Positions 1 to 8,873 are shown, counted from the first letter of the stretch. The stretch: DNA of 64,000 nt from Zipacnadum sp036504235 (GCA_036504235.1 DASXVN010000046.1:1-64000), one strand, 5' to 3'. The notes: generated from the sequence alone by a model not told the origin. Translations and numbers: made by a program.

Positions 1-21
1 CGTCGGTAAGCAATGGTTAGT

Positions 22-178
22 CGGCGGGGTACAAGCCCCCGCCCTACAGTACGGCAACGGCTAACGGCCGGCGGGGTACGTAGCCCCCGCCCTACAAAAG
101 GCGGACGGCCACCGGCGAGACGCCGGTGCCACTGACAGTTAAGACCATAAGGAGGCGGCGACCCGGTCGCCGTACCAG
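22..178. repeat. Cluster of short palindromic repeats upstream of rodA
   Basis: Two copies of a palindrome (22-47 and 69-95) share the arms CGGCGGGGTAC and GCCCCCGCCCTAC. A second type at 109-133 has a CACCGGCG/CGCCGGTG stem. A third at 155-173 has a GGCGAC/GTCGCC stem around CCG. The first two types recur in reverse orientation inside the methyltransferase gene at 55079-55140. No gene is seen in 1-217. A Shine-Dalgarno-like TAAGGAGG at 148-154 directly precedes the third palindrome. Confidence 0.8.
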
Positions 179-217
179 ACTATTTCTGCATCGCGACGTC
201 TTGAACTAGGGCTGCTG

Positions 218-1459
218 ATGTTGGCTTCGGCTATTGCCGTGCTCGCCATGGGTTTGACCATGGTGGTGGGGCAGCAGCACTGGAGCCACGCCGTGCGCAT
301 CCTGGCGGTGCTGGGGGCGCTGACGGCTACCGCGCTGATCCTGGACATGTCGGGAGCGCGCCGGGACCGGCTGCTGCTGCCGATCACCGCGCTGCTGGTG
401 ACCATCGGCGTGGTCCTAATCTCGCGGATTGATGGCTACCTGGCCGCCAAGCAGATGGTCTGGGTACTGGTGGGCTGCGGCGCGCTGATCGCGACCTACT
501 ACCTGGTGGACCCGCCCGCCAACCTGGCCAACTGGAAGTACTTGGCCGGGGCGCTCGCGGTGGCGCTGATGGTGGTCTGCCTCATTTTCGCGCCGGAGAA
601 GAACGGCGCCCGCCTGTGGCTGAGTTTCGGGGGGCGCTTCAGCTTCCAGCCCAGTGAGATTGCCAAGCTGCTGATGGTGGTGTTCCTGGCCGGCTATGTG
701 GCGGAAAAGAGCGCTATCCTGCGGCGGGTGGGCGGCAAGAGCGGATTCTCGGTGCTGCAGGGGCGGTATCTGGCGCCGATGCTGGTCATGGTGGCGCTGT
801 GTCTGGCGCTGTTCGTCGGTCAGCGGGACCTGGGGACCGCCGGGCTGTTCTTCGGCCTGTGCCTGGTCATGCTCTATCTGGCGACCGGCCGCGGCTCCCA
901 TGCGGTGCTGGGGGTCGTGGTTTTTGCTCTGGGCGTCGTGGTGGCCTATCACACCTTCCCGCATCTGGTGCGGCGGATGGACTCCTGGCTGAACCCCTGG
1001 GCAGACGCTACGGGGATTGGTTTTCAGCCTTTGCAGGGGATCTTCGCCCTGGCGGAGGGCGGGGTGGGCGGCGCGGGTCTGGGGCTGCTGCACGTCGGCT
1101 CCCGCAGCTTGCCGGAGGCCAGTAGCGACCTGATCTTCGCGGTGCTGGGCCAGGACCTGGGGCTGGCGGGCGCGGTGGGCGTGCTCATGCTCTACGGAGT
1201 GTTCGTGGTGGCCGGCTTCCGGATCGCCTGGCAGGCGCGGGAGTCCTTCGAGGGGCTGCTGGCGGCGGGGCTGACCTCCATGTTCGCCCTGCAGGCGTTC
1301 ATCATCGTCGGCGGAGTGCTGCGCGTGATTCCGCTCACCGGGCTGCCCCTGCCGATGATCAGCTACGGCGGCACCTCCATGCTGGCCAATTTCATCGCCC
1401 TGGGGCTGCTGTTGGCGATTTCTCGGGATAACTTGCCGGAACGACCGGATAGCGGCTAG
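218..1459 (+). CDS. rodA: RodA/FtsW-type SEDS peptidoglycan glycosyltransferase
   Basis: SEDS-family polytopic membrane protein that polymerises lipid II into glycan strands together with the class B PBP encoded just downstream. The 413-residue frame is almost all membrane helices. It carries the family aspartate in the RDLGTAG motif (D204) and the C-terminal signature PMISYGGTSMLANF. Residues such as LLLPITALL and the following SRIDG segment match the actinobacterial RodA subtype. The start is uncertain. The frame stays open upstream to about 143, and the codons before the ATG read SRRLELGLL, which resembles the conserved N-terminus of actinobacterial RodA. No ATG, GTG or TTG lies in frame there, so 218 is used. 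A palindrome separates a strong SD at 148-154 from the coding sequence. The gene is 20 bp ahead of pbpA. Confidence 0.93.
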   Translation: MLASAIAVLAMGLTMVVGQQHWSHAVRILAVLGALTATALILDMSGARRDRLLLPITALLVTIGVVLISRIDGYLAAKQMVWVLVGCGALIATYYLVDPPANLANWKYLAGALAVALMVVCLIFAPEKNGARLWLSFGGRFSFQPSEIAKLLMVVFLAGYVAEKSAILRRVGGKSGFSVLQGRYLAPMLVMVALCLALFVGQRDLGTAGLFFGLCLVMLYLATGRGSHAVLGVVVFALGVVVAYHTFPHLVRRMDSWLNPWADATGIGFQPLQGIFALAEGGVGGAGLGLLHVGSRSLPEASSDLIFAVLGQDLGLAGAVGVLMLYGVFVVAGFRIAWQARESFEGLLAAGLTSMFALQAFIIVGGVLRVIPLTGLPLPMISYGGTSMLANFIALGLLLAISRDNLPERPDSG

Positions 1460-1479
1460 CGGCCGCGGGATGACGAGGG

Positions 1480-2880
1480 TTGGGTTTGCGGGAATTCTCT
1501 ACCCAGATTAGAAAACTAGTTTTCGTGTGGTTGGCGGCGCTGGCGCTGCTGGCGCTGGCGGCTGGGTACTGGCAGGTCGTCGCGGCCCCGGCGCTGCGCA
1601 ACAACCCCAACAACACCCGCGCGGCTGAGCGCCAGAGCCTCACCCAGCCCGGCACCGTCTACGCCGCCGACGGCAAGACGATGATCATGGGCGCGGAGCA
1701 CACCGGCGGCACGTGGCAGACCACTTACCCCGAGCCTAACGTGTTCTGCCACCTGACCGGCTACAACCGGGCGACGGGGGTGCAGGGCGGCCTCAAGGAC
1801 GCGCTGCTGGGGGAGGGGCGGTACGCTAATCCCTGGCAGGCCCTGCTTCATGGGCGGATGCGCGGTTGCGACGTGTACCTGACCATCAACCCCGAAGCCC
1901 AGCGAGTGGCGACCAAGGCCCTGCGCGGGCTGCGGGGCGCGGTGATTGCGCTGGACCCGCGGGACGGGGCGATCCGGGTCATGGCCAGCTCGCCGGGGTA
2001 CGATCCGGAGATCATCCGCAACCAGGAAGCCTATGACGTTTTCCGCACCGACCCCTTCGCGCCGGAACTTAACCGCGCGCTGCAAGGTTTGTACGTACCG
2101 GGGTCGGCGCTCAAGATCATGACCGCCGCGATGGCGCTGGACGCCGGGCTGGTCAAGCCGAGCACGACTTTCACCTGCGCGGGGGTGGAGGAGGTCGGGG
2201 GAACCCGGGTCTCCTGCCCCGGCGGCAAGCCGCACGGCACGGTGACGCTGACCCAGGCTCTGGCCCAGTCGTGCAACATCACTTTCGCCAAGATCGGTCT
2301 CAAGCTGGGGCCGGAAGTCTTCCGCAACTACGTGCGCCAGTTCCACCTGCTGGATCAGGGGGTGTTGCCGCTGCCCAGCAAGGGCGGGGGCATGGCCGAC
2401 CTGACCGGCGCCCGGGGCCAGGCGCTACTGGTGCATACCGCCTACGGGCAAGGCCAGACGATGGTCACGCCCCTGGCCATGGCCCGGCTGGTGGCCACGC
2501 TGGCGAACGGGGGCCAGGTGTTGCAGCCCTACCTGGTGTCCGAGATCAAGGACCCCGGCGGGGCAGTGCGCTACCAGGGGCAGGCCCTGCAGTTGGGCCA
2601 GGCAGTCAAGCCCCAGGTGGCCCAGTGGCTGGCAGGTATGATGACCCAAACCGTGGAAACGGGTACGGCGGGGGTCATGGCTATCCGCGGCGTCAAGGTG
2701 GCGGCCAAGACCGGCACCGGGCAGAAGAACGGGGGCCGGCCCGATGTCTGGCTGGTGGCCTTTGCGCCCGCTGACCACCCGACGGCGGTTATCGCCGTGG
2801 TCATCGAGGGTGGGATATCGGGCGGCGGGACCGCCGGACCGATTGCTAACGAAGTACTGCGCGCGCTGCTGGGCGGCTAG
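1480..2880 (+). CDS. pbpA: Class B penicillin-binding protein (PbpA type transpeptidase)
   Basis: Peptidoglycan DD-transpeptidase partnering the RodA polymerase in cell-wall elongation. One N-terminal membrane anchor (about residues 12-34) is followed by the LRNNPNNTR stretch typical of actinobacterial PbpA and then the penicillin-binding domain. All three active-site motifs are present: SALK at 209-212 (catalytic S209 and K212), SCN at 264-266 and KTG at 410-412. At 466 residues it is normal for the PbpA subfamily and lacks PASTA repeats. The frame opens with TTG at 1480; an ATG at 1470 is in another frame, so the exact start is uncertain. It lies between rodA and the PASTA kinase gene and was probably transcribed with both. 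Confidence 0.94.
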   Translation: MGLREFSTQIRKLVFVWLAALALLALAAGYWQVVAAPALRNNPNNTRAAERQSLTQPGTVYAADGKTMIMGAEHTGGTWQTTYPEPNVFCHLTGYNRATGVQGGLKDALLGEGRYANPWQALLHGRMRGCDVYLTINPEAQRVATKALRGLRGAVIALDPRDGAIRVMASSPGYDPEIIRNQEAYDVFRTDPFAPELNRALQGLYVPGSALKIMTAAMALDAGLVKPSTTFTCAGVEEVGGTRVSCPGGKPHGTVTLTQALAQSCNITFAKIGLKLGPEVFRNYVRQFHLLDQGVLPLPSKGGGMADLTGARGQALLVHTAYGQGQTMVTPLAMARLVATLANGGQVLQPYLVSEIKDPGGAVRYQGQALQLGQAVKPQVAQWLAGMMTQTVETGTAGVMAIRGVKVAAKTGTGQKNGGRPDVWLVAFAPADHPTAVIAVVIEGGISGGGTAGPIANEVLRALLGG

Positions 2881-2972
2881 CCGGTCCGGCGGCATTTGGC
2901 CTCACCGAGAAGGGCGCCACGTTACTTGAGACCTCCTCATAAGCTTGCCCAACAGACAGGACTGTTGACCAC

Positions 2973-4817
2973 ATGATGGAAGGAACCGTCCTCGCCGGCA
3001 GGTACCGACTCGAAAGCGAAATCGGGGAGGGCGGGCTGGCGATTGTCTACAAGGCCCGCGATACCGTGCTGGAACGGCCGGTGGCCGTCAAGCTGCTGCG
3101 GGCGGAGTTCGCCTCGGCGCCGCAGGTCGTGGCCCGCTTCCGGCGGGAGGCCCACGCCGCCGCCAAGCTCAATCACCCCAACATCATCCAGATCTACGAC
3201 ACCGGCCAGGACGAGGACCGGGGCCTGTATTATTTGGTGATGGAGTACCTGGGGGAGCCCAACCTCAAGCGCATTATCAACGAATACGCCCCCCTGCCGG
3301 GTCGCAAGGTCATCGAGGTGGCCACCCAGTGCTGCCGCGCCCTGGCCTACGCGCATAAGATCGGCCTGGTCCACCGCGACGTGAAGCCCCACAATATTCT
3401 GTTCACCGACGAGGGTGTCGCCAAGCTGTCCGACTTTGGAATTGCCGCGGCCGCGGGAGAGACGGGCACCATCGCCCCCGGGCTGGTGGAGGGCAGCGCC
3501 GCGTATATCTCGCCGGAACAGGCGCAGGGCAAGCCGGTGGGGCCGCAGTCGGACCTGTACTCGCTGGGCTGCGTCATGTTCGAGTGCTACACCGGGCGCC
3601 CGCCCTTCCTGGGCAACAATGCCGCGCAGGTGGCCGCCATGCATGTGCACGAGCGGGTCCCCTCGCCTCGTCTGCTCAATCCCGCCATCACCACGCAGGA
3701 GGAGTTCGTCCTGCAAAAGGCGCTGGCGCGGGAGACGAGCCGCCGCTACCGCTCCGCCGAGGAGATGCTGGTAGACCTCAACAAGCTGGCCAGCGGCGAG
3801 GAACTGGATCGCACCGGCGTTATGGCCCGGGCCGAGGAGCGCACTATGCCGCTGCGGGTTACCCCCGCGGCGGAGGTGACGCCGCCTCCGGCGGCGGTGA
3901 CTCTGCGGCCCACGCCGATCACCGCGCGGCCCTCCGCCGAGCGCCGCGACGGTTCCCTGGTCTGGGGAACGATCCTGGCGGTAGTCGTGGCGATTATCGC
4001 CCTGGTGGCGACCGCCTGGCTGGTGAAAGTGGCCTTCTACCCCGGCTCCAGCGCCAAAATGATAGCGACGCCGTCGCTGGTCGGTCACTCGGAGGGCAAC
4101 GCCCGCGCCGAGCTGACTGAGGCCGGCCTCAAGCTGGGCAGCGTGACCTACCGGGACGATCCGAACTCGCCCAAGGGCACGATTTTGAGCCAGACGCCGA
4201 CCGAGGGAACCACGGTGGCGGCCGGCACGCCGGTCAGTATCATCGTCAACCAGGGCTCGGAAGTGGCCCCGGTGCCGGATCTGGTCGGCGCCAGCTTGGG
4301 CGACGCGCAGCGCATGCTCCAACAGGCCGGGCTGATCCTGGGCAAGCCGACGCTGGCCTTCAGCGAGACGATTCCTGAGGGGCAAGTCATTGATCAGAGC
4401 ATCAAGCCGGGCACGCGTGTGGAGAAGGGAACGCAGGTCGCCGTCACGGTCAGCAAGGGCCCCCAGCAGCCGGGGGGGACCGGTGAGCCGGGCGTAACCG
4501 GGACCACCGGGCCTACGCCGCCGAAGATTTCCTGCACCGTGGACAGCACCTATCAGGGCTCCAATCCGCGCGAACACCGCTATCAGATTACGGTTACGGC
4601 CACCGGCGACCTCAAGGACCAGCCGATCAAGGTCGTCAAGCGCGATGAGAGCGGCGGCCTCAAAACCGTGTGGGACGACCGCCTGCAGCCGGGGATGTCC
4701 AAGCGGCTGTCGGTGGTGGCGCAGGGAAACGTTGACTTCCAGATCTACCATGAGGGCACGCTGGCGCAGGAGTTCCATTTTCCGGGAACCGAAGAAACCA
4801 CAAGCGGCACGCCCTAG
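2973..4817 (+). CDS. pknB: PASTA-domain Ser/Thr protein kinase (PknB-like)
   Basis: Membrane Ser/Thr kinase expected to sense muropeptides or lipid II outside and phosphorylate division and wall proteins inside. The kinase domain (about 10-270) has the glycine loop IGEGGLAIVYKA, lysine K40, HRD at 134-136 and DFG at 154-156, so it should be active. A proline-rich linker, one transmembrane helix (about 330-352) and two PASTA domains (about 363-430 and 431-498) follow. The last 110 residues form an extra extracellular beta-rich domain that I do not recognise. Mycobacterial PknB has four PASTA domains, so this is a shorter sensor. ATG codons at 2973 and 2976 are both possible starts; the SD is weak. 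The gene follows pbpA by 92 bp. Confidence 0.95.
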   Translation: MMEGTVLAGRYRLESEIGEGGLAIVYKARDTVLERPVAVKLLRAEFASAPQVVARFRREAHAAAKLNHPNIIQIYDTGQDEDRGLYYLVMEYLGEPNLKRIINEYAPLPGRKVIEVATQCCRALAYAHKIGLVHRDVKPHNILFTDEGVAKLSDFGIAAAAGETGTIAPGLVEGSAAYISPEQAQGKPVGPQSDLYSLGCVMFECYTGRPPFLGNNAAQVAAMHVHERVPSPRLLNPAITTQEEFVLQKALARETSRRYRSAEEMLVDLNKLASGEELDRTGVMARAEERTMPLRVTPAAEVTPPPAAVTLRPTPITARPSAERRDGSLVWGTILAVVVAIIALVATAWLVKVAFYPGSSAKMIATPSLVGHSEGNARAELTEAGLKLGSVTYRDDPNSPKGTILSQTPTEGTTVAAGTPVSIIVNQGSEVAPVPDLVGASLGDAQRMLQQAGLILGKPTLAFSETIPEGQVIDQSIKPGTRVEKGTQVAVTVSKGPQQPGGTGEPGVTGTTGPTPPKISCTVDSTYQGSNPREHRYQITVTATGDLKDQPIKVVKRDESGGLKTVWDDRLQPGMSKRLSVVAQGNVDFQIYHEGTLAQEFHFPGTEETTSGTP

Positions 4818-4862
4818 GACCCCTCCGGGGGACCGCCGGCGGCCGCAGGGAGTGACAAAGAT

Positions 4863-6146
4863 ATGAAGAACAGCTGGATCGCTGGACTAGCCTTGGGCGC
4901 CGTAGCTCTGGCCACGGCCCTCGCCCCGGTGCGCGCGGCGTCGGTCACGACGGTCGCGGGGAGCGTGAACATCGCGGCGGCCGCCAACGGCGGGCGCATC
5001 GTCGCCTTCTCCAGCGAACTGCTGGACGAGAACAAAAAGCCGATCCCGGAGTGGCAGGTCAGCAACCTGATTGACGGCAAGTACGTGGTCGGCAACTACA
5101 CCCCGGCGGACTCCTACGGCTGGGCCTCCGCCTCGCCGCCTTCCGAGGAGAAGCCGGAGTGGGTGATCATCGGCTTCACCGATCCGGCCAACGGCAAGGA
5201 CGTCACGCACCTGATCAGCCGCGTGGTCATTGACCCGACCACCGACGATCCGCCCATCATCGGCCGCTGGTCGCAGGGCGTCACGGTGCAGACCTCCACC
5301 ACCGATAAGAACGGTCCCTGGACCACGGTGGGGCGGTTCCTGGTGGTCAACCGGCCGGTCAAGCAGACTTTTGACTTTCCGCCCACCGAGGCCCGCTATA
5401 TTCGGCTGCTGATCACCTCGAACCACGGCTCTGACCGCTCGACGGAGATGGGCGAGGTGGAGGCCTACGAGGCGATTATCCCCGGTGAGCAGCTCGATGA
5501 GCTGATTGTGCGGATGGAGAACGTGCTCAACGACCTCAAGCGCTACCGCGACGGGAAGCTGTACAAGCTGCAGCAGGACACCGGCGCGGCGGTCACGCAA
5601 AAGCCCGCGCCGGCCGATCAGCCCGGCGGCGCCCATCCGCTGACCCCAACCACCCCGGCCGCCCCGGGAGCCGTAGTGACGCCGCCGGCCCCGGTAACGC
5701 CGCCTCCGCCGCCCGTCACGCGGGTGAGCGCCGGAGCGGTCTCGCTGGCCCTGCTGCCCGGCTGGACGCAGGCCCCGGACGGGGGTGACGTCGAGGACAA
5801 CGTCAAGTTGATGTTGACCGGGCCGGCTGCGGGTGGCGAGCCCATGGTACTGACCGTGGCGGTGGAACTGGTGGCCGCGAAGACGACCTTAGATAGCTTC
5901 ACCGCCTTGGTCACCGAGCGGTGGCCCGGGGCGACCATCGTCCCCAGCGCGCCCGGTAAGTTAGCCGGCGCTGAGTCCCGTTATCTGGTGCTTACCGCCG
6001 ACGGTAAAGTGTATTTCAGCTACTGTCTGCTCAGCGGCACGCAGGGGATCACCCTGACCGCCGTGGCCCCAGCCGCCGCCCGGGAAGAAGCCGCCAAGCT
6101 GCTCCAGCCGCTCTGGGACAGTGTGAAAGTAGCCCCGGCCGGATAG
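4863..6146 (+). CDS. Exported discoidin-like (F5/8 type C) domain protein
   Basis: Secreted protein of 427 residues with a signal peptide ending at about APVRA (residue 25). Residues 26-205 look like an F5/8 type C (discoidin) beta-sandwich, with the SNLIDGKY and ARYIRLLI strands typical of that fold, so carbohydrate or wall binding is likely. A short helical segment (about 215-240), a Pro/Ala/Thr-rich linker and a C-terminal domain of about 130 residues follow. The C-terminal part has the pattern of DcrB/LpqN-type lipid-associated domains, but that match is weak. The gene is 45 bp behind the PASTA kinase gene and probably belongs to its operon, which suggests an envelope role. The product is otherwise uncharacterised. 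Confidence 0.8.
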   Translation: MKNSWIAGLALGAVALATALAPVRAASVTTVAGSVNIAAAANGGRIVAFSSELLDENKKPIPEWQVSNLIDGKYVVGNYTPADSYGWASASPPSEEKPEWVIIGFTDPANGKDVTHLISRVVIDPTTDDPPIIGRWSQGVTVQTSTTDKNGPWTTVGRFLVVNRPVKQTFDFPPTEARYIRLLITSNHGSDRSTEMGEVEAYEAIIPGEQLDELIVRMENVLNDLKRYRDGKLYKLQQDTGAAVTQKPAPADQPGGAHPLTPTTPAAPGAVVTPPAPVTPPPPPVTRVSAGAVSLALLPGWTQAPDGGDVEDNVKLMLTGPAAGGEPMVLTVAVELVAAKTTLDSFTALVTERWPGATIVPSAPGKLAGAESRYLVLTADGKVYFSYCLLSGTQGITLTAVAPAAAREEAAKLLQPLWDSVKVAPAG

Positions 6147-6188
6147 GAGCCGGGCTCCACTGTCCGACGCAGGGCAGGACGTTTCCCG

Positions 6189-6299
6189 TAGGGGCGGAAG
6201 TTCGGCGTCCGCGCCGAATCTCCGCCCGCGGGTACCACTAACCTGCGCGGAGGGCGCGGGCGGAGATTGCCCGGCGGACCGGGCAAATTCCGCCCCTAC
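6189..6299. repeat. Paired inverted REP-like palindromes with variable stems
   Basis: Unit 1 (6189-6231) has a left arm starting GTAGGGGCGGAAGTT, the stem CGGCG/CGCCG and a right arm AATCTCCGCCCGCG. Unit 2 (6256-6299) is the same element inverted, with a different stem, GCCCGG/CCGGGC. The two units face each other across 24 bp and could form one large cruciform. The same arrangement with yet other stems occurs at 30219-30375. The rest of the 6147-6360 gap holds no gene. Confidence 0.85.
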
Positions 6300-6360
6300 A
6301 ACGGCGAACGTCCGGACGGTTTCGCAGATTCGCCCGTATCATGTCAGGGAGGAACGATTC

Positions 6361-7743
6361 ATGAGTAGCACCGATCGCAACACGCCGCAATACCGCGCCC
6401 AGGTAGCGGCGCGTTTGGTGGAAGAGGCTTATCCGAAGATTGACTTCTCGTTGCGCATCACCCGCGAGGAGTATCAGGCCCGCTGGGCCACCGTGCAAGC
6501 GGCCCTGAAGGCCGCCGGCTTTAGCCTGCTGTACGTCTGCGGCTCCGAGCTGGACCGCAGCGATATCGCCTGGCTGGCCGGCGTCTATGACCCGATCATC
6601 GAGCGCTACGGGCTGTTCCTGCCCGCCGAGGGCCAGCCGATCATCCTGGCCGGCTCGGAGGGCGGTCACGTCCTGGAGGAAGCCGCGGAGGCGTCCGGCG
6701 CTGAGATTCGGCTGCTGAAAGAGTTCCAGATCTCCGATGAGGAGTACCGCCACGCGCAGTTCTCCGACCTTAAGGAGATCGTAGCGGAACTGAATCTGCC
6801 CGTCGACAACCGGCGCGTCGCCGTCGGCTCCAGCCCGGAGTTCCTGCCCCTGGAGCACTACCGCATCCTCACCGGCGCTTTCGGCGAGGAGAACGTGGTC
6901 TTCGCCGAGTCGATCCTGCAGAAGATCAAGTACGCCAAGACCCCCAAGGAGCTGGCGATTATCCAGCAGGCCGATATCATCGCGGACGCCGCCTTCCGCG
7001 GGATGCTGGCCGCCGCCGTCCCCGGCGCCCGCGAGACCGATATCGCCGGCGTTGGCGAGTTCATCATGAAGTCACTGGGCTCGCACCGGCTGGGCTTCCC
7101 GACCATCGTCACCTCCGGCTACCGCAACTATACGGTAATTGGGCCGGCGACCGACCGGGTCATCGAGGCGGGGGAGATGGTCTCGCTGGGTATCAGCCCC
7201 ACCTGGCACGGCTACCACGGCATCCTGCGCCGCACCATCCGCGTCGGCGCGGCGCCCACCCCCGAGCAGCGTGAGCTGATCGCCGCGGTCGAGGGCCTCT
7301 ACCGGACCGTCGTGGAGGCCGCCGCGAAGGCCGCCGCTGAGGGTTTCAACACCAACACCATTGACCAGGCGGGCAAAGCCTACCTGGAGGGCCTGCGCCT
7401 GCGGACCGTGGCGGGCGAGCTAGTCACGCCCAAGGAGCCGTACACCTTCATCCACAACACCGGCTGCTCCGAGTGCCAGGAGGGTTTCGGCGCGGTTACC
7501 CCGCACACCAGCTACCCCTTCGCCGAGCGGGTAGCCGAGATGATTGACGTAGCCCTGCTAGGCTTCGAGCACCGCGGCGAGCCGGTCTTCCCGACCCTCT
7601 ACGCGGTGGTCGAGGACGGCTTCTGGAAGGACGGCAAGGACTTCGGCGTCTACAACAGCCTACCGCTGGACGTCCAGCCCCTAGTAGGCGACCTGGACGC
7701 GCCGTACGAGGTAAACCCGTACTACAAGCCGTATAAGGGCTAG
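6361..7743 (+). CDS. M24-fold (creatinase/Xaa-Pro peptidase-like) protein without metal ligands
   Basis: The 460-residue protein has a creatinase-type N-terminal domain (about 25-180) and a C-terminal pita-bread M24 domain (about 195-430). M24 metallopeptidases bind two metals through Asp, Asp, His, Glu, Glu. Here the regions that should carry the two Asp read SLGISPTWHGYHGILRRT, the usual GHGIG histidine region reads HNTGCSECQEGFG, and the expected Glu regions are altered. It is therefore probably not a standard aminopeptidase. Creatinase also uses this fold without metals, so a C-N hydrolase on a small molecule is possible. A strong SD (GGGAGGA) lies just before the ATG. It converges with two dehydrogenase genes across a shared terminator. 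Confidence 0.82.
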   Translation: MSSTDRNTPQYRAQVAARLVEEAYPKIDFSLRITREEYQARWATVQAALKAAGFSLLYVCGSELDRSDIAWLAGVYDPIIERYGLFLPAEGQPIILAGSEGGHVLEEAAEASGAEIRLLKEFQISDEEYRHAQFSDLKEIVAELNLPVDNRRVAVGSSPEFLPLEHYRILTGAFGEENVVFAESILQKIKYAKTPKELAIIQQADIIADAAFRGMLAAAVPGARETDIAGVGEFIMKSLGSHRLGFPTIVTSGYRNYTVIGPATDRVIEAGEMVSLGISPTWHGYHGILRRTIRVGAAPTPEQRELIAAVEGLYRTVVEAAAKAAAEGFNTNTIDQAGKAYLEGLRLRTVAGELVTPKEPYTFIHNTGCSECQEGFGAVTPHTSYPFAERVAEMIDVALLGFEHRGEPVFPTLYAVVEDGFWKDGKDFGVYNSLPLDVQPLVGDLDAPYEVNPYYKPYKG

Positions 7744-7746
7744 GGA

Positions 7747-7788
7747 GCCTCACCCCCTGCCCCCTCTCCTGGCAGGAGAGGGGAACAG
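7747..7788. repeat. CCCTCTCC/GGAGAGGG palindromic repeat
   Basis: The sequence CCCCTCTCCTGG followed by CAGGAGAGGGG forms a perfect inverted repeat preceded by CCTCACCCCCTGC. This phrase is a widespread intergenic repeat type in several high-GC phyla. It lies between the stop codon of the M24-fold gene and the terminator. Confidence 0.6.
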
Positions 7789-7802
7789 AAAACCGCACAA
7801 GA

Positions 7803-7834
7803 AAGGCCGGACCCCGCGAGGGGCCCGGCCTTTT
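7803..7834. terminator. Bidirectional intrinsic terminator
   Basis: The stem AAGGCCGG..CCCC pairs with GGGG..CCGGCCTT around a GCGA loop with one internal mismatch. T runs follow on the plus strand and A runs precede, so it can stop transcription from both sides. It lies between two convergent genes. Confidence 0.85.
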
Positions 7835-7856
7835 GGGTTTGACGCTGCGCTCCGCC

Positions 7857-8843
7857 CTAGAGCACGATACGTTGCCCGGTGGCGGCGGACTGGTAGGCCG
7901 CCTCTATCACCTGCTGGACCTGTAGGGCGTGGGGGACCGCGCCTAGCGGTGGGCGATTCTCGCGGATCGCGGCGAGGAATTCGCGCTGCTCGGCGGCCAG
8001 GGCGTCTACCTCGGCGAAGGTGAACTGCTCCGGCTCACCCTGGCGAGGGAGCAGTGTCGCGCGCTGCCCCTGCACGTCTAGGGAGGCCTCGGTGCCGTGC
8101 AGCAGCAGGTGGTTCTCGCTGGGCTGGGTCACAAAGCAGATGGTCACCACGCCGATCCCTCCGTCGGGATATTCCAGCGTCACCACGGCCTTGTCGTCCA
8201 CGTCGTAATCGGCGCCGGGGACCGCTTTCATCTTGCCCGTCACCGCGTAGACCGCCTCGGGCCGACCGCGGAACCACTGCATCTGGTCCAGCGGGTGGTA
8301 CCCGGAGTCAATGATCGCCACCCCGCCGGAAAGCTCGCGGTGCCCGCGCCACGACCACTTATTCTCCCGTGCGCCTACCCAGTTGTAGATCATGGCGTAA
8401 CGCGCCAGGAAAATGTCCCCCAGCACGCCCGTTTCGATCAGCTCGCGGGCCTTCTGGAACGCGGGTAGAAACTTGGTTTGCCCGGCGACCATCAGCGTAC
8501 GACCGCTGGCCTCGGCGGCGGCGGCCATGCGCTCGGCGTCGGCGAGGGTGCGGGCGAAGGGCTTCTCCTTGAGCACATGCAGCCCCCGCTCCAGCGCGTC
8601 GCAGACGGCCTCGGGGTAGAGGTAGTGCGGCAGGTTGAGGATCGCGCAATCGGCCTCAACCGAGGCGTACAGGTCGTCCCACTTCTCGAAAGCGGGCAGG
8701 CCCTGGTCGGTGAAGGTCCGGCGGACTTCCGGGCTGACATCGCAGACGCCGACGAGCGTGGCCTCCGGGATAGTCGCCAGGGCGGCAACATGCCCGGCGC
8801 CCATGCCGCCGGGTCCGACGATTACGAAACGTAGTGGGGTCAT
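7857..8843 (-). CDS. Gfo/Idh/MocA family oxidoreductase
   Basis: NAD(P)-dependent dehydrogenase of 328 residues, probably acting on a sugar, inositol or amino sugar in the cytoplasm. The N-terminus has the Rossmann pattern VGPGGMGAGH (about residues 9-18). The family motif EKPFA lies near residue 96, with its lysine the expected catalytic residue. The C-terminal half is the Gfo/Idh/MocA substrate domain, including the SGYHPLDQMQW segment. A clear SD (AAGGAG) precedes the ATG at 8843. It follows a second member of the same family on the same strand, and the pair probably serves one sugar pathway. The substrate cannot be read from the sequence. Confidence 0.93.
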   Translation of the reverse strand: MTPLRFVIVGPGGMGAGHVAALATIPEATLVGVCDVSPEVRRTFTDQGLPAFEKWDDLYASVEADCAILNLPHYLYPEAVCDALERGLHVLKEKPFARTLADAERMAAAAEASGRTLMVAGQTKFLPAFQKARELIETGVLGDIFLARYAMIYNWVGARENKWSWRGHRELSGGVAIIDSGYHPLDQMQWFRGRPEAVYAVTGKMKAVPGADYDVDDKAVVTLEYPDGGIGVVTICFVTQPSENHLLLHGTEASLDVQGQRATLLPRQGEPEQFTFAEVDALAAEQREFLAAIRENRPPLGAVPHALQVQQVIEAAYQSAATGQRIVL

Positions 8844-8873
8844 GATTGGGTCTCCTTGGGTTTTGCGGGCCCC

